A DNA stretch of 64,000 nt from Bidens hawaiensis (GCA_021521415.1 JAIQDT010001094.1:62001-126000); one strand, 5' to 3'. Shown: positions 11,074 through 22,609, counted from the stretch's first letter. Numbers and translations: made by a program. Notes: generated by a model from the letters alone, not told the origin.

Positions 11074-12270
11074 ATGAACCTTCAAACTAATCTTGTAGAA
11101 ATTAAACCCACCGTTCAGTTACCCCTTCACAAACCTCACCGGAAGTCATCCACCGTCCAATTACCCCACCGGAAAACCCTCCGCCCACTCAAAACCGCCC
11201 TACCAAAACCCATCACCACCACCACATCCTCCGACATTCTCCGGTTATTAGACTGCCTGGGCTTCCCAGTCCCAGACGCATTATACATCTCTCTTATTAA
11301 AGAATGCACCCACTTTCTCAACGCCGAAGAAGCTATATTACTACACACCCATCTCACCAACAATCGTCGTAACAAGCCTCGGTTGGATTTGCTCAATCGT
11401 GTGTTGATTATGCTTATTTCGTGTGGGTGTATTCCGAATGCCCGCCAAGTGTTCGACGAAATGACTAAAAGAGATTTCAACTCGTGGGCGATTATGATTG
11501 CTGGGTATGCTGATACTGGTGACTATGAGGAGGTTGTTAACTTGTTTATTAATCCTAAGTTACAGTATATTATTTATAGTTGTAATAGTTTCCCGGTTTC
11601 GTGGGTTTTTGTTTGCGTTCTCAAGGCGTGTGCCAATACGTTGAATTTCGCACTTGGGAAGCAGATCCATGGGTGGTTGATTAAGTCAGGGTATTCGGAT
11701 GACGTGTTTGTGAGTAGCTCGTTGATAAGTTTTTACGGGAAGGTGGGGTCGTTTAAAGATGGGGATTTGGTGTTTAATGGGATTTCGTCAAGGCGTAATG
11801 TTGTGGTGTGGACGGCGAGGATTAATAATAACTGTAAAGAAGAAAACTTTCGTCAAGTTATTGATGTTTTTAAGCAAATGGGGAAAGAGGGTATTAGGAA
11901 AAATAGTTTTACGTTCTCTAGTGTTCTTCGTGCGTGTGCGAAGATAAGTGATGACGGAAACTGCGGGGAACAGGTTCATGCGAATGCGATTAAGTTAGGG
12001 TTAGAGTCCAAGAGTTATGTGCAGTGTGGGTTGGTTAACATGTATGGGAAGTTTGGGTTGATTAATGATGCTAAACGGGTTTTTAATGTGAACGAGAACA
12101 TGAGAAATCATGCTTGTTGGAATGCTATGTTGACTAGTTATGTACAGAATGGGTGTGTTATTGAAGCCATTAAGTTTCTTTATCAGATGAAAGCAGCCGG
12201 GGTGCAGCCCCAAGAATTATGGCTCAATAAATTGAGGTCTTTGTGTGGGAGCGAGTTTCTTGAAATTTGA
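11074..12270 (+). CDS. pentatricopeptide repeat protein (PLS class, At1g31790-like)
   Basis: Intronless frame of 398 codons from ATG 11074; an earlier in-frame TTG at 11044 is not a plausible plant start. The N-terminal ~70 residues are basic and Pro/Thr/Ser-rich, suitable as an organelle targeting peptide. PPR units follow, with typical phrases PNARQVFDEMTKRDFNSWAI, GKQIHGWLIKSGYSDDVFV, NSFTFSSVLRACAKI, QVHANAIKLGL, GLINDAKRVFNV and WNAMLTSYVQNG. There is no E or DYW domain. Length and layout agree with the small At1g31790-type protein as I remember it. Plant PPR proteins bind organelle RNA; the target here is unknown. No lesion seen. Confidence 0.88.
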   Translation: MNLQTNLVEIKPTVQLPLHKPHRKSSTVQLPHRKTLRPLKTALPKPITTTTSSDILRLLDCLGFPVPDALYISLIKECTHFLNAEEAILLHTHLTNNRRNKPRLDLLNRVLIMLISCGCIPNARQVFDEMTKRDFNSWAIMIAGYADTGDYEEVVNLFINPKLQYIIYSCNSFPVSWVFVCVLKACANTLNFALGKQIHGWLIKSGYSDDVFVSSSLISFYGKVGSFKDGDLVFNGISSRRNVVVWTARINNNCKEENFRQVIDVFKQMGKEGIRKNSFTFSSVLRACAKISDDGNCGEQVHANAIKLGLESKSYVQCGLVNMYGKFGLINDAKRVFNVNENMRNHACWNAMLTSYVQNGCVIEAIKFLYQMKAAGVQPQELWLNKLRSLCGSEFLEI

Positions 12271-13490
12271 TATCAAATCGCCTCGGTTAATGGTTTAAGG
12301 TTAGCTATCACAACTCCTGTTTACCTACCTTACCTCTGCTTGCTTATATGAATATATGCAGGGTTGTATATATAACACTTGTCTATATAATACAGTTAGT
12401 TTAATGCACCATGAAACTTTTATATATGTATTATGCATATAATGAAATTGTATGTAAAATTACTTGGTGTTCGCATTTTTGAACTTTTAGATGTAAATGT
12501 TTCTATTGATAGATTTCTCTTGCTCGTTATTTAGTATAATGATCTGCATACCAAGATAGATACAAGGGCAGAAACAAAGGGGTCTACCGACCCATGGAAT
12601 TTGTCAGGTTTATTTGAATATAAAATCTAAGTGTTTCTATTGATAGTTCGGTTCCTATCAGTTATTGATGCTGCATATATATAGTTTGTCATCCAACTGC
12701 AAATGGGCTCTATGACAAATCCAATATGCCGAAATGCGAGGCATATGGTACTCTCTTTTAATTGTACCATCACATATCATGGTTACCATACACGTGTGCA
12801 GTTTAATCATCTAATGGTGTTGAAACTTTTCGGAACCCTTCCAAACAGGAAAGCAATTGCTACAAGAATGCTCAAATCTAGTATGACACCAAACCTGTTC
12901 GAAATTAGGATACCAGTCCCATGCATAACTATCTAATATTCCCGTGGTGCAAGTCAATTTGAGAACGACAATGAAGTATATACTTCATGGATTGCACTTG
13001 TTAAAACCGTTTCCTAGGCACTGTGTGCAATTCAATAACTCGTCTAATAGTTGTTCCCTAGTATAGAGCCACTGATTTTCACCATACCGAGACACACAAC
13101 TACTGTCCGTTATCCATAACTTCCATCACCCGTAACATCTTGTATATGCGTGATGTAAGAAGGGTGGACGATGAGAAGATCTTCAAAAACTTTTTCATTG
13201 GTGTATGCATGCAGAATGAATAACAACTTTGCTCTGATTCATTTATAAGTCCATAAAGGATGAACTATGTCTTGATGGTTCATGATTCTTGTCTTCAGTT
13301 TTTAATCCACTTAAAGTTGACGCATTTAATTATATAGTTGTCCATAAGGAGCTAGAGTTGGAGGATCAACATGTTTCATTTTCGGGTGTCCACGGTTAGT
13401 TTCCTTAACCAAGGTTCAACAAATCAAATTTTTCTATGGATCGAGATTCCCTCTTAGCTCTTTTAGTAAGCTGTATTTGACAAGTGTAAG
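12271..13490. other. intergenic, no gene recognised
   Basis: 3' flank of the PPR gene. AT-rich, with frequent ATATAT and several AATAAA-like sites. The only frame of note (12703-12936) has no recognisable motif. I see no repeat boundaries. Confidence 0.55.
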
Positions 13491-14300
13491 GCCCCGACCC
13501 GAGCACCTTACTGAACGTTGGAATTACACATGAATGAATTCAATTTATTACAGCGGAAGCACATAGAATTTGTAGCGGAAACAAACATTTTATATTAAAT
13601 TTCTTTATGTATTCTAATCTTTAATATGGATAGCCTGGTGTGCACTCCAAGCTCGTCAAGTTATCTATAGTGCCTGCATGCATACTTAAAGTTAGCTACA
13701 TGCTGAAATGCTGAACGATTTCTAGTTTCATAATCAATAGGTTCTTCTTTATCATTCTTTTTCATAAAATATGATTCATAATAAAATCACATCTTTCAAC
13801 CACTCATACATAACCTATCATTACTCGTTTATTCTTTACTTATTCTATGTTGGTCTATTAATCAATCCATAACTAGATTCATACATGCTTGCTCATAACA
13901 GAGCCATCTATGTCTACTCATGACCGAGCTAGCCATCTATCCTTGCTCATGACCGAGCCATTTGAAGTTAGAGGGATTTGTCATCCTAACTTGTTGTACA
14001 TGCATGAGGACCAAAGGCTCTACGCGAATACGCACTCATACTTCTATACAAAACAATCATACACATTTACCTTCATATAACCATTTTACACAAGTATTAG
14101 TAGGGCTTTCTCCCTAAATCTTTTTGTTCTCTCAACCATTATACGAATATATATTAAACAAATAATATATAAACACATTCTTACAAGATATACAATATTA
14201 GTTAAAGTTGTGTATAACTTATTTCACATACGAGTATGCATAAACCCCAAAAACGTTTAAAGATAAGAGGGGGCTAGAACTCATCTGGATCCTTTGGCAT
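13491..14300 (-). repeat. Ty3/gypsy-type LTR fragment
   Basis: Starts TGTAAGGCCCCGACCCGAGC, the complement of a GGGGCCTTACA-type LTR end, closely like the terminus of the solo LTR at 60156-62735. It then has ATTACAGCGGAAGC, a motif common near such LTR ends in dicots. Three copies of a ~30-bp unit containing CTCATGACCGAGC lie at about 13886-13955, comparable to the tandem unit in the other LTR. The opposite terminus is not found, so it is truncated. Confidence 0.55.
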
Positions 14301-14659
14301 TTCAAATTAATAGTAATTCACTTTCTTAACCGAGCGTAGCTAACTGCTATATTATACAAACTAGCTTTAGAACCCGTGTAATGCACGGAATACTTAAAAG
14401 AAATACAATTAAAATATGATGACTGATTGTTTTTTTAAACCTATATTTATCAAATTAAATGATTTTATAAGTTGAAATTATATTTTTTAATGGTCAATTC
14501 ATACGAATATGTGGTGTATTCTTACACAATTTTTTCATAATCACGAAAATAAAAAAGATGCATCTGGTGATTTTATAAGTTGTAATATTTCTTTAATGAA
14601 ATAATAAATTCTAATAAAAGATGATAAAATGTTTCATTGTAAATGACATAAAAAACATC

Positions 14660-14960
14660 TAAAGCTAAGGTTACGAAGTAAAGGAAGTCCGAGAGAAGTG
14701 GTGATCTCATCTTGCTTGCTGGGAGAGAGGAAGCTTCCGGACCACCTTTTCCAGCCAGATAGCGAGCGATCACTCAGCAATGAACACTAACTGAAAGCGG
14801 CCGGGAATGAGTACCTATCCCTTACGGGAATCGAACCCGTGTCTTCGACATGAAAAGACGATGTCCTAACCACTGGACGAAAGGGACCAAAAAGCCATTC
14901 TTCATATACCGCTCCGTGGGCTCCGAGAATAGAAGTGGTTCGTTTTCTTTCTATACGAAA
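14660..14960. other. nuclear insertion of mitochondrial DNA (NUMT)
   Basis: About 300 bp with balanced GC, standing out from the AT-rich surroundings, centred on a plant mitochondrial-type tRNA-Glu. The flanking sequence (GGAAGTCCGAGAGAAGTGG; CCGCTCCGTGGGCTCCGAG) has organelle character. Edges are judged from composition only. Confidence 0.65.
14817..14887 (-). tRNA. trnE: tRNA-Glu (UUC), mitochondrial type, in a NUMT
   Basis: On the minus strand the sequence folds as a tRNA. The acceptor stem is GTCCCTT/AAGGGAT, the D stem GTCC/GGAC, and the anticodon loop TTTTCAT has TTC at 34-36 (stem with one T-T mismatch). The T arm is ACGGG-TTCGATT-CCCGT. It matches plant mitochondrial trnE as I recall it and differs from the chloroplast form. 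Expression from the nucleus is not implied. Confidence 0.85.
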
Positions 14961-14975
14961 TTACATATATAAAAT

Positions 14976-15565
14976 TAGGGTTCTCAGTTTTACCCGAAAC
15001 CCGAACCCGAGAAAAGATTAACCCGAACCGAAGTAATTCAGGTTGGTTCTTGGGTCTGATTTATGGGTTTTCGGTCAACCCGAAAAACCCGGATAAACGT
15101 TAAGTTTTATGCCAACTAAAGTTATCAAAATCTGGCCTTAATCGACTGTTGTTATTCAACCTATTATATATCGGATGCTTATAATTAATTTATAATTTAC
15201 ATTTATGACTAATGGTAAACGTAATTTGAACAACCAAAACACAATTGACTAAAGACGATTATGGTTGGAGTTTGATTTACTCTTCTTTTGAATTTTTTTT
15301 ATCAAGTTATATTGCTTTATTATTTGGTCATTTACGTTACGAACAAAGAAGAATATGTGTTTTCAATTTTAGCATCGTAGTGTTTAAAATAATTTTTGTT
15401 TTCTAGGATACTCAAAACCCGATTAACCCAACCCAAAAAACCCAAACTCAAATTACATATGAGAGATTTAGGCTGACTTTCGGGCCAAGATTTAAAACTT
15501 TGAAACCTGAAGAACCAGACCCGAAAAACGCGAAACCCGAAAAACAAACCCGAAGAACACCCCTA
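14976..15565. mobile_element. CCCGAA-word hAT-like element
   Basis: The ends TAGGGTTCTCAG (left) and AAGAACACCCCTA (right) are imperfect inverted repeats. Both subterminal zones iterate CCCGAA/TTCGGG words (CCCGAAACCCGAACCCGAG; AACGCGAAACCCGAAAAAC) around an AT-rich core. No clear 8-bp target duplication. Confidence 0.5.
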
Positions 15566-16041
15566 TTAATAAAATTAACATGAATAAAACATTTTTTGTA
15601 TTACAGTTTCAAAAGAGATTGATGATAACCCCATGGATCCATGGATGAATGAATATGTGGAATAAATTTGGTATTCATTCATAATTTATATTTGTGTTTA
15701 TCATCTTAAACTTATAAATATCATTTATTGAATTTTTACAACATTCATCTCTTACACTTAAAAGTGTATTTAAATTGATTTAATAAAAAAAATATAGATC
15801 TTATTTCATTAAAGATATAAATATTTTGACTATATTGGCATAGATATTTGCATATTTCTAATCCATATAATTTAATAAGTAGTTATTTGATTAAAAAAAA
15901 TGATTGATATGTTTTGATTTCACTGGCATAAATGTGTTTTCATTAAAAATAAAAGAAAAGTTTGAGCGGGAAATTTTAGCTAAAAATTAATCTGCAAGTA
16001 ACATGGTTCCACAATTATTTTACTTTATTAGAATAGATAGA

Positions 16042-16545
16042 TAGATATTAGTTAACCAATCTACCAAAATCATCTTATCTAGCATGGTTGGTTACCTTAG
16101 CTTAACCAAGTTAACGGGGTTAACTAAGTTAGTTTTTTTACAATAACCGTTCATGTAATTACTCATTAAAATCAAAACGATTACAATAAAGTGGCAGGCA
16201 AACGGGCAACAAGCTGCGACACAACCCCCTTTTGAATAGCAAAACCAATTCTTAATGAAGTTTACTAATAAAATTAACCGATCATGTTAATTAAGATCTA
16301 GTTTAGTTTCTAACTTTATTTAGTAAGGTAACAAGATGATGAACTAAATTTTATTAACGGAATTAATCAAGATTAATTATTTTGTTTTAACTCCATAGAC
16401 TTAATGAAGTTTACTTAACGTGACTTAACGGAGTTATTTGTTGTTAATTTATCTTGGATCGGGTATCAACACTAAATTGGGTTTTTAACTCCACTAATCC
16501 AGGCCCAAACAGCGAATACACACAGCTGGCCTTGCATAGCTCGCA
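16042..16545. other. intergenic, TTAACGG-rich
   Basis: Repeated GTTAAC/TTAACGG words between about 16080 and 16440 look like another decayed word-array element without visible ends. No coding sequence recognised. Confidence 0.4.
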
Positions 16546-16781
16546 TAGAGGTGGTCCGGAACCGGTTAACTGGTTCGTTTCAAAAACCGGTTCCTAAACC
16601 GAACCAAAGCCACGGTTCGTATAACGGTTTGGGTATTTTACAATCAAACCGGTTTTAAAACCGTTTTTTTTTCTTAAATCGGTTTAAACCTAACCGAAAC
16701 CGGTTTGGGTCAAACCGGTTTCAAACATCTAAAAATCAAACCGGTTCGATTTGTAAAAAAAACCGGTTTTGTACACCTCTA
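16546..16781. mobile_element. AACCGG-word hAT-like MITE
   Basis: 236 bp with terminal inverted repeats TAGAGGTG/CACCTCTA (the left continues as TCCGGAACC, the right is preceded by AACCGGTTTTGTA). The inside is almost wholly AACCGG/CCGGTT words. Flanking octamers AGCTCGCA and GACTCACA agree at 5 of 8 bases, so the target duplication is decayed or misplaced. Confidence 0.6.
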
Positions 16782-17272
16782 GACTCACACATGCTCGCAG
16801 TGTTGGGCCTTGTTGCTCGCACCTGGGAACCACAATTGGGGTCGCAGATCAGGGCTAGGCTGCTCGCAGTTGGGCCCCATGTTGCTCGCAACATGCACAG
16901 ATGCACTGTTCTCCCTTGCCCTAAGTTTGCACTCCCCACCTACCATTTATTGGGATCCTTAGCATTAAATGTCTTCCTACCCGTTTATCCATTTAATCAC
17001 ACAACTAAGTCCCAAAAACAATTTTCTAAGCTTTACGTCGTACAACATGTTAATTATTATTTGATATAATAATACCGTTCTTTTCATATTTCTTCCATTG
17101 GACACTGAACCAGTTTCCACCAATACCCTTGTTTCAACCAAGAATCTATTGTTCTAATCTTGTATCCATGGTTCTCTCATTTTATGAACACCGGTTCATA
17201 AGCTCTTGAACGCAACTTTGATATATTTACAAAAACTGTGACCAACTATTGGTCATACGTCCAGGCCCCGAG
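16782..17272. other. intergenic, no gene recognised
   Basis: Contains a short TGCTCGCA/GTTGGGCC-type repeated patch (16795-16890) that makes spurious frames on both strands. Nothing else recognised. Confidence 0.45.
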
Positions 17273-17965
17273 CTAGGGGTGACAAAAACAAATAATCCTA
17301 CTTAAAGGTTAGGTGTCCAACAACTATCTTAGGCATATAAATCAACAGAATGCTCACTGTATTGTTCGTGAACCTTTTGGTGGAAAGTTCGTTTATGCTC
17401 TTATTTAATAAACGAACGAACATGAACAAAATTCTTTGCTCCTTGTGTTTAATGAATGATCATAAAATCAAATTCTGTTCATTCTTAGTTTCTTATATAT
17501 GTTCATGAACGTTCGTTTACGCGCGTTTATTTTATTATTTATTCTCATGTTTGTTCATTTATGGTCATTTATGTTTGTAAGTTTACGCTTGTTTAAATTC
17601 GTCCATTTACCCGACCAATATATTCATTTTTAAACTTTAAGGAATGTTTCAGTTTAATCTAGTTTTGTAAAGTTATTATGTCACCAATTATATTTTTGGT
17701 GTTCATGTTATCTTTTAATTGGTGTTTGCTGGGTTATGTAGTTCATCTATGTTTAGTTACATTCGTTCGTTTGTGTTCATTTATGTTCGTGAACTGCTCA
17801 TTTATACTCATAACAAAGGAACACGTACAAATGAACACGAACACACTCACTTTTTTAAAGAACCCCAACAAGAAAACCCCTTTCGTTAATTGTTCGTGTT
17901 CAATCGTTTGTTCAGCTAATGTACTTAAACGAACACACCTCGTTCATATTCGTTTACAAAGTCTA
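17273..17965. repeat. GTTCG-word dispersed repeat, copy 2
   Basis: Begins TAGGGGTGACAAAAAC, a hAT-like terminus, and carries GTTCGTTTATG/AACGAACACG words at 17375-17600 and 17760-17955 around an AT-rich centre. The right terminal repeat is not seen. Short frames here are by-products of the words. Confidence 0.55.
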
Positions 17966-18026
17966 AATCAACCACATGAATGTATGATCTATAAAATTTA
18001 AATGTGCATAAAATTTATTTTATCAA

Positions 18027-18425
18027 TGAATATCTTGACATGGACATAGATTGGATTCCTGGAATGAAGGGAGTCCATTTGAACGATCTGCCTGAGTACA
18101 CTTGAGTCACAAAACACAACGATCCTGCGTTTCTCTTCCTCCTCGGAACTGCTCTAGCGGCCGATCAGGTCTCACATATCCATGCTTTCGAGGCACTAGA
18201 GGCCAGTCTCGTAAGCGAGATTAAATCCATATTTCCTAATGTCTATATTAGTAGATAATATATATAATATAAAGGAGAGATTTACTCCTTTCTACAACTA
18301 ACCATTTAAACATAGCAACTTCTAGATTAAATATATAAATACAATATATTATCTGCGAATAGTCTACACCATTTGACCTCTTCAATTATTTTTTAACCAA
18401 ATTTCAGAACAAGAAACCAAAATTG
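18027..18425 (+). pseudogene. UGT85-type exon 2 fragment
   Basis: Translates in pieces to the start of UGT exon 2: DIDWIPGMKGVHLNDLP, then a stop, VTKHND, then FEALEASLVSEIKSIFPNV. After a 116-bp insertion it resumes as a degenerate VYTI-PLQL-NQIS stretch (18362-18425). It has an in-frame stop and small gaps; exon 1 and the sugar-donor half are absent. It is closest to the copies at 31339 and 35041. Confidence 0.85.
18246..18361. mobile_element. small MITE inside the UGT fragment
   Basis: 116 bp with terminal inverted repeats TATTAGTAGATAATATAT and its complement (16 of 18 matching), flanked by GTCTA on both sides (18241-18245 and 18362-18366). The host sequence, a conserved UGT codon stretch, continues directly across the GTCTA. 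Confidence 0.75.
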
Positions 18426-18810
18426 CTGTAACACAATTTTGAGCAACGTTTTGAACACGGCTTGAATCTTTGCGAAGCTTTCACATAGTAGAACACAAGC
18501 CCGATACATAATAATTGTATTAACCACAATTATATATAATTATGTGTGTATTCAAAGTTATTAAATAATAAATTTCCATTTAATTAGCAAAACAAAAATT
18601 TTTCATCAAAAGGTTTATATAGTTGCAATTGTCTCGAATCTCCCAACTAATTCCATGCAGACATGCAGTATTAAAGAGCTTTGATTATTTTCTATTACCT
18701 ACATGCCATATGATATCAAACACGTGCTTTTAGAATTAAGCAAATATCAACATGGGTCAATTTTTTTATGACCATGCTATTAATTAAATAATACAAAAAC
18801 AGAAATTTGG

Positions 18811-18823
18811 CATATATATATAT
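18811..18823 (+). promoter_or_regulatory. TATA box of the intact UGT
   Basis: CATATATATATATG, ~55-65 bp before the ATG at 18876. TATA-like stretches sit at similar distances before the other two long copies. Confidence 0.5.
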
Positions 18824-18875
18824 GACAATATTTGTCACACTTCATTCACCCTAAAACACACAAACCACTTAATTA

Positions 18876-21800
18876 ATGGATCCAGTGCCTCATGTGGTGA
18901 TCGTACCATATCCCGCACAAAGCCATATCAAGTGTATGCTCAAACTAGCCAGGCTCCTGCACCAAAAGGGCCTCTATATAACCTTCATCAACACCCAAAC
19001 CAACCATAAGCTGCTCGTAGAGTCCGGTGGGACTCTCTGGCTCGATAATGCTGTTGGTTTTTGGTTCAAAACCGTTCCTGATGGGCATCCTTCAAAACAC
19101 ACTCAAACCTATGAAGTATGGAATTTCCTTCGAACCCATTTCTATGATTCTTTTCTTGATATTATACTCGGGATCGAATATCCGGTTACTTGTATTATTT
19201 GTGATGGTTTCATGACTTGCATGAATACAATTAATGCTGCTGAGAAACTTAACATTCCGATCATGCTTTGCTGGACCATGGCTGCATGCGGATTCATGGG
19301 GTTTTATCAGGCCAAAGTTCTTATGGAGAAACAAATCATCCCACTTAAAGGTCAGGACTCACTTACCATATGGATTTTAGGTTATAAGAGAAGAACCTTA
19401 GCCAATGGTAAAGTTTTTGTCATGTGACCATGACATCGACCAATCGAAATCCCTTGAACCAGGGGCATGACGGAGCCTCTTGCTCTAACTGTCAATAATA
19501 ATTTACTTATATTTTCTCCCTTCTTTAATATTTATATCATTACATAAATAAATTTGTTTATGGAATTTTGTTAATTGTCATACATCCAATGGATTTCATT
19601 CTTAACCATCCTTGTGGAAGGACAAACCAACTAAAAGCACCTAATTGGGGAAATGGCAGACACTGAGAGAAATATACATGTATGTTGTTAGCTTAGATGC
19701 GTAAACAAACTAAACTTCTAGTTGTTTGATATTGGTTCGCTAAAACTCGAATCAAACCCAAGTTGAGCCTAAATATATATTTAGTAAATGAGATTGAGCC
19801 CAACCTTAATTTGTATTCGAGTTTAAGGCTTAGCCCTAAACAAGCCTACAATTTATATAAATATATAATAGCTTTTATATGATGTGATAGATATATATTA
19901 ATAAGTATTGTTATTGTGGTTATTAACGTCCTTGTAACAAATATATAGACGGCTTGGTTTGGGTTTAAGCCCCTACCAACAAACACTGAGATTTTCGGTT
20001 ATGAGATTTTTAAAAACGATCGGTTTCGGTTAATCACTCGCCTAGTATTTGCTTTAAACGAGTGTCAATATTTGCATTTGGAAGTATTTTGGCAAAATTA
20101 CAATATCAAATCGGCATAAAAGAATAATTGACATGAAGGATATGTCGTTTTGTGACATACTATACCCTTACATTTTTTTTCCGAACGACAACTTTCATTA
20201 AACAAAGGCAAAACTAGCAAATCGCTAGCGCCAACAAACAAGGAGAATTAAAAGGAGAAATGAGACCACTCTTTCCAAGTTAAATTTTAAAAGATGGCCT
20301 ATTTTTTATCCAAAAGAACGCCAAAGACTTTGTATCCTCCATTTTTGGGAAAATATATGACCGCTACTATACTCTTACATGATTTTAAGATTTCAGTGTT
20401 TTACTGCATAAATGTTAAAAACTAATAAATTTAATGCACCATATATTGGTTCACCGGTAAATGAAGAAGTGAATACGAAATAGAATGAATCAAGTTAGAA
20501 TAATTTGGAAAGTGTTAATTCTCTTTTTGGTTCACTTCAGTTAACTTGGCTTGGTTTTTTGTCAGTTAATTCAGTTACAGTTTAGTTATTTAGTTAACTT
20601 ACTCACACTACTAGAAAAAAGAGTATCACTGATGGAAAATAATCGGATTTGGCCATGGTGACACTCCTTTATTTTGTGGTGTCACCCTAGATATATTCTA
20701 CTCATGCTTTATATGCTATCCTAATCCTAATGGTGTTACAGTTGCATATTAGTTAGCTTTTCTTCTTATACTAAACTAGGATAAAACTAACTTAAAAACC
20801 CTAACCTTAGGTTTTGTAAGTTAACATTAAACCCCGAGTAATTACTTAAGATTAGTCTAACATTCTTATCCTATATGGCTATATAGATAATATGGCTCTA
20901 TTTTGTCCATTGTAATAGGTGACGCCCTTGATTGGTGAAATTGTTATGTTTACTAATTTTTCAAGTCCAAGAATCGGTGGTTTAAGAACACGTTAATTTT
21001 GATTACTCCAAAACTTTATTAACAAAGAAAACCACGTCAAAAAGTTGATTGCAACCCTTACCAAACCTTAGTATATAAAGATTAACCCAAACACATTAGA
21101 CTACAACTATTTTTCGAATAACTAGATTATGATAATTAACCAACCTGTTATTATTCAAACTCAACCACCTATTTCTAGTTCCTCAAGTTTTGGTATCATT
21201 ACTTGTGGCCTTCGATCTAGTCAACAAATTTCTCTTTAACTAATCAAATTTGCAATTTTTTTTTCTTTTGCAGATGAAATTTACTTGACTAATGGATATC
21301 TTGACAAGGAAATAGATTGGATTCCTGGAATGGAAGAAATTCGTTTGAAGGATCTACCTAATGAGTTGATGCTAGATACAAAACACGATTATCTTTTAAA
21401 CTGCTTTCTGGAAATAGCTCAAGCTTCTGATATGGTCTCACATACCATCTTCCATACTTTCGAAGCACTAGAGGCCAGTCTCCTAAGTGATATTAAAACC
21501 AAATTTTCTAATGTCTACACCATTGGGCCTCTTCAGTTGCTTTTGAACCCAATTTCAGAAAAAGAATCAAAAATTTGCTATAGCTTATGGAAGGAAGAAC
21601 CCGAGTGTGTCCGGTGGCTAAACTCCAAGGAACCAAGTTCGGTCGTGTATGTAAACTTTGGAAGTTTAGCAGTGATGTCTGTACAAGATTTGATAGAATT
21701 AGGGTGGGGACTTGTTAACAGTAAAAATTATTTTCTTTGGATTATACGCGCCGATTTACTTGATGGGAAGGTTGAGGTTTTGCCCCAAGAACTCAAGGAG

Positions 21801-22205
21801 GCAATGAAGGAGAAAGGGTTTGTAGGAAGCTGGTGTTCACAGGAAGAGGTGTTGAATCACCAGGCGGTTGGTGGGTTTTTGACTCATGGTGGTTGGGGTT
21901 CGATCATTGAGAGCTTGTCGGCAGGCGTGCCAATGATATGTTGGCCATTTAAAAGCGACCAATTGACTAACTGTAGACAAATGTGCAAGGAATGGGAGGT
22001 TGGCATGAAGATCGGGAAGAACACGAAAAGGGATGAAGTAGAGAAGCTTGTGAGGGCGTTGATGGAGGGATTAGAGGGCGAAAGAATGAGGAAAAAAGCT
22101 TTGGAGTGGAAGAAAATGGCGGAAATAGCGACTAGTTCCGATGGATCGTCCTATTTGGATATTGAGAAACTTGCTAATGATATCATCAAGTTAGCGAAAA
22201 ACTAG
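18876..22205 (+). CDS. UDP-glycosyltransferase, UGT85 type (only open copy)
   Basis: Two exons, 18876-19350 and 21274-22205, joined in phase 1 at the usual UGT85 site (LKG/DEIYLTNGYL); 468 codons, no lesion, normal family length. Such enzymes transfer glucose from UDP-glucose to small hydroxylated acceptors in the cytosol. Catalytic His17 (PAQSH) and a likely partner Asp110 (CIICD) are present. The donor-binding PSPG box is residues 345-388 ([10 protein letters not shown]...SDQ). Two usually fixed positions differ: HCGWNS reads HGGWGS (363-368). His363, Ser368, Glu371 and the final Asp-Gln remain. In the N-terminal loop the common GHINPM reads SHIKCM. Substrate cannot be told. Loss of the Asn that normally contacts UDP phosphate could reduce or alter activity. 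UGT76-type enzymes are a less likely alternative. Confidence 0.9.
19351..21273 (+). other. UGT intron with decayed repeats
   Basis: The 1,923-bp intron shares blocks with the intron before the copy at 46560 (CATCCTTGTGGAAGGACAAA near 19605; TTTTCAAGTCCAAGAATCGG near 20957), showing that these two genes share an intron ancestor. It holds a LINE tail (20173-20345) and an isolated CACTACTAGAAAAAAGAG near 20606 that looks like a CACTA terminus without a partner. Confidence 0.6.
20173..20345 (-). mobile_element. LINE 3'-end fragment
   Basis: On the minus strand it ends in AATGAAAGTTGTCGTTCGG followed by A8, the usual 3' terminus of plant L1-type LINEs. Before it lies a piece resembling the end of the LINE ORF2 region (AAAGTCTTTGGCGTTC). 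5'-truncated. Confidence 0.55.
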
Positions 22206-22318
22206 AATTGTTTTTGATGGTAGATGAACTCTTGAACATTGGTTATTTGTTTGTTATGATTATTCTGGTTGCAATTTGATTATTTGTATTATGCTTCTTA
22301 TTATTGAAACATTAATAA

Positions 22319-22609
22319 CTAGGATATAGCTCGTGTAAAACAAGGGTGGTTAAAAATATTAAAATAAAAAAGTTAAATTTAATAATATATGTAATAACAT
22401 AACTTATGGATTCATAAGATATAAATAATGATATATAAAATTTATAATTCATAAATATCTAAAAATCTTATTTAATATAACATTTAAAGTTACATTTGTA
22501 ACTTTGTTCATAATTCTATAAATGGTAATAGTATTAGTTGTCATCCAAGTTAGCTATTTTAGTTGATTGACATGTGAAAGAATAGTTTTGCTTTATTAAT
22601 ATAGGTAGA
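22319..22609 (-). mobile_element. short Helitron remnant
   Basis: 291 bp. On the minus strand it starts TCTACCTATATTAATAAAG after an A and ends CTAG before T. The 5' end matches the Helitron at 28132. The 3' hairpin is not intact. Confidence 0.5.

Larger units (their letters stand above)
14361..16041 (-). mobile_element. Helitron with nested insertions
   Basis: Read on the minus strand, the 3' end is a short hairpin (stem CCGTG/CACGG) followed by CTAAAGCTAG and then T, the Helitron hallmark; on the plus strand this is CTAG at 14361-14364. The proposed 5' end on the minus strand is TCTATCTATTCTAATAAAG, closely matching the 5' end of the Helitron at 28132. A short ATAG microsatellite at 16034-16046 makes that end uncertain by a few bases. 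Mitochondrial-type DNA and a hAT-like element lie inside. Confidence 0.55.

Noticed and set aside
13491..14300. Second copy of the same LTR as 60156-62735
   Set aside because: Termini agree, but internal sequence and tandem units differ by eye, so I call it only a related LTR fragment.
20606..20660. Complete CACTA element in the UGT intron
   Set aside because: Only one CACTACTAGAAAA end is visible; no reverse end or 3-bp duplication.
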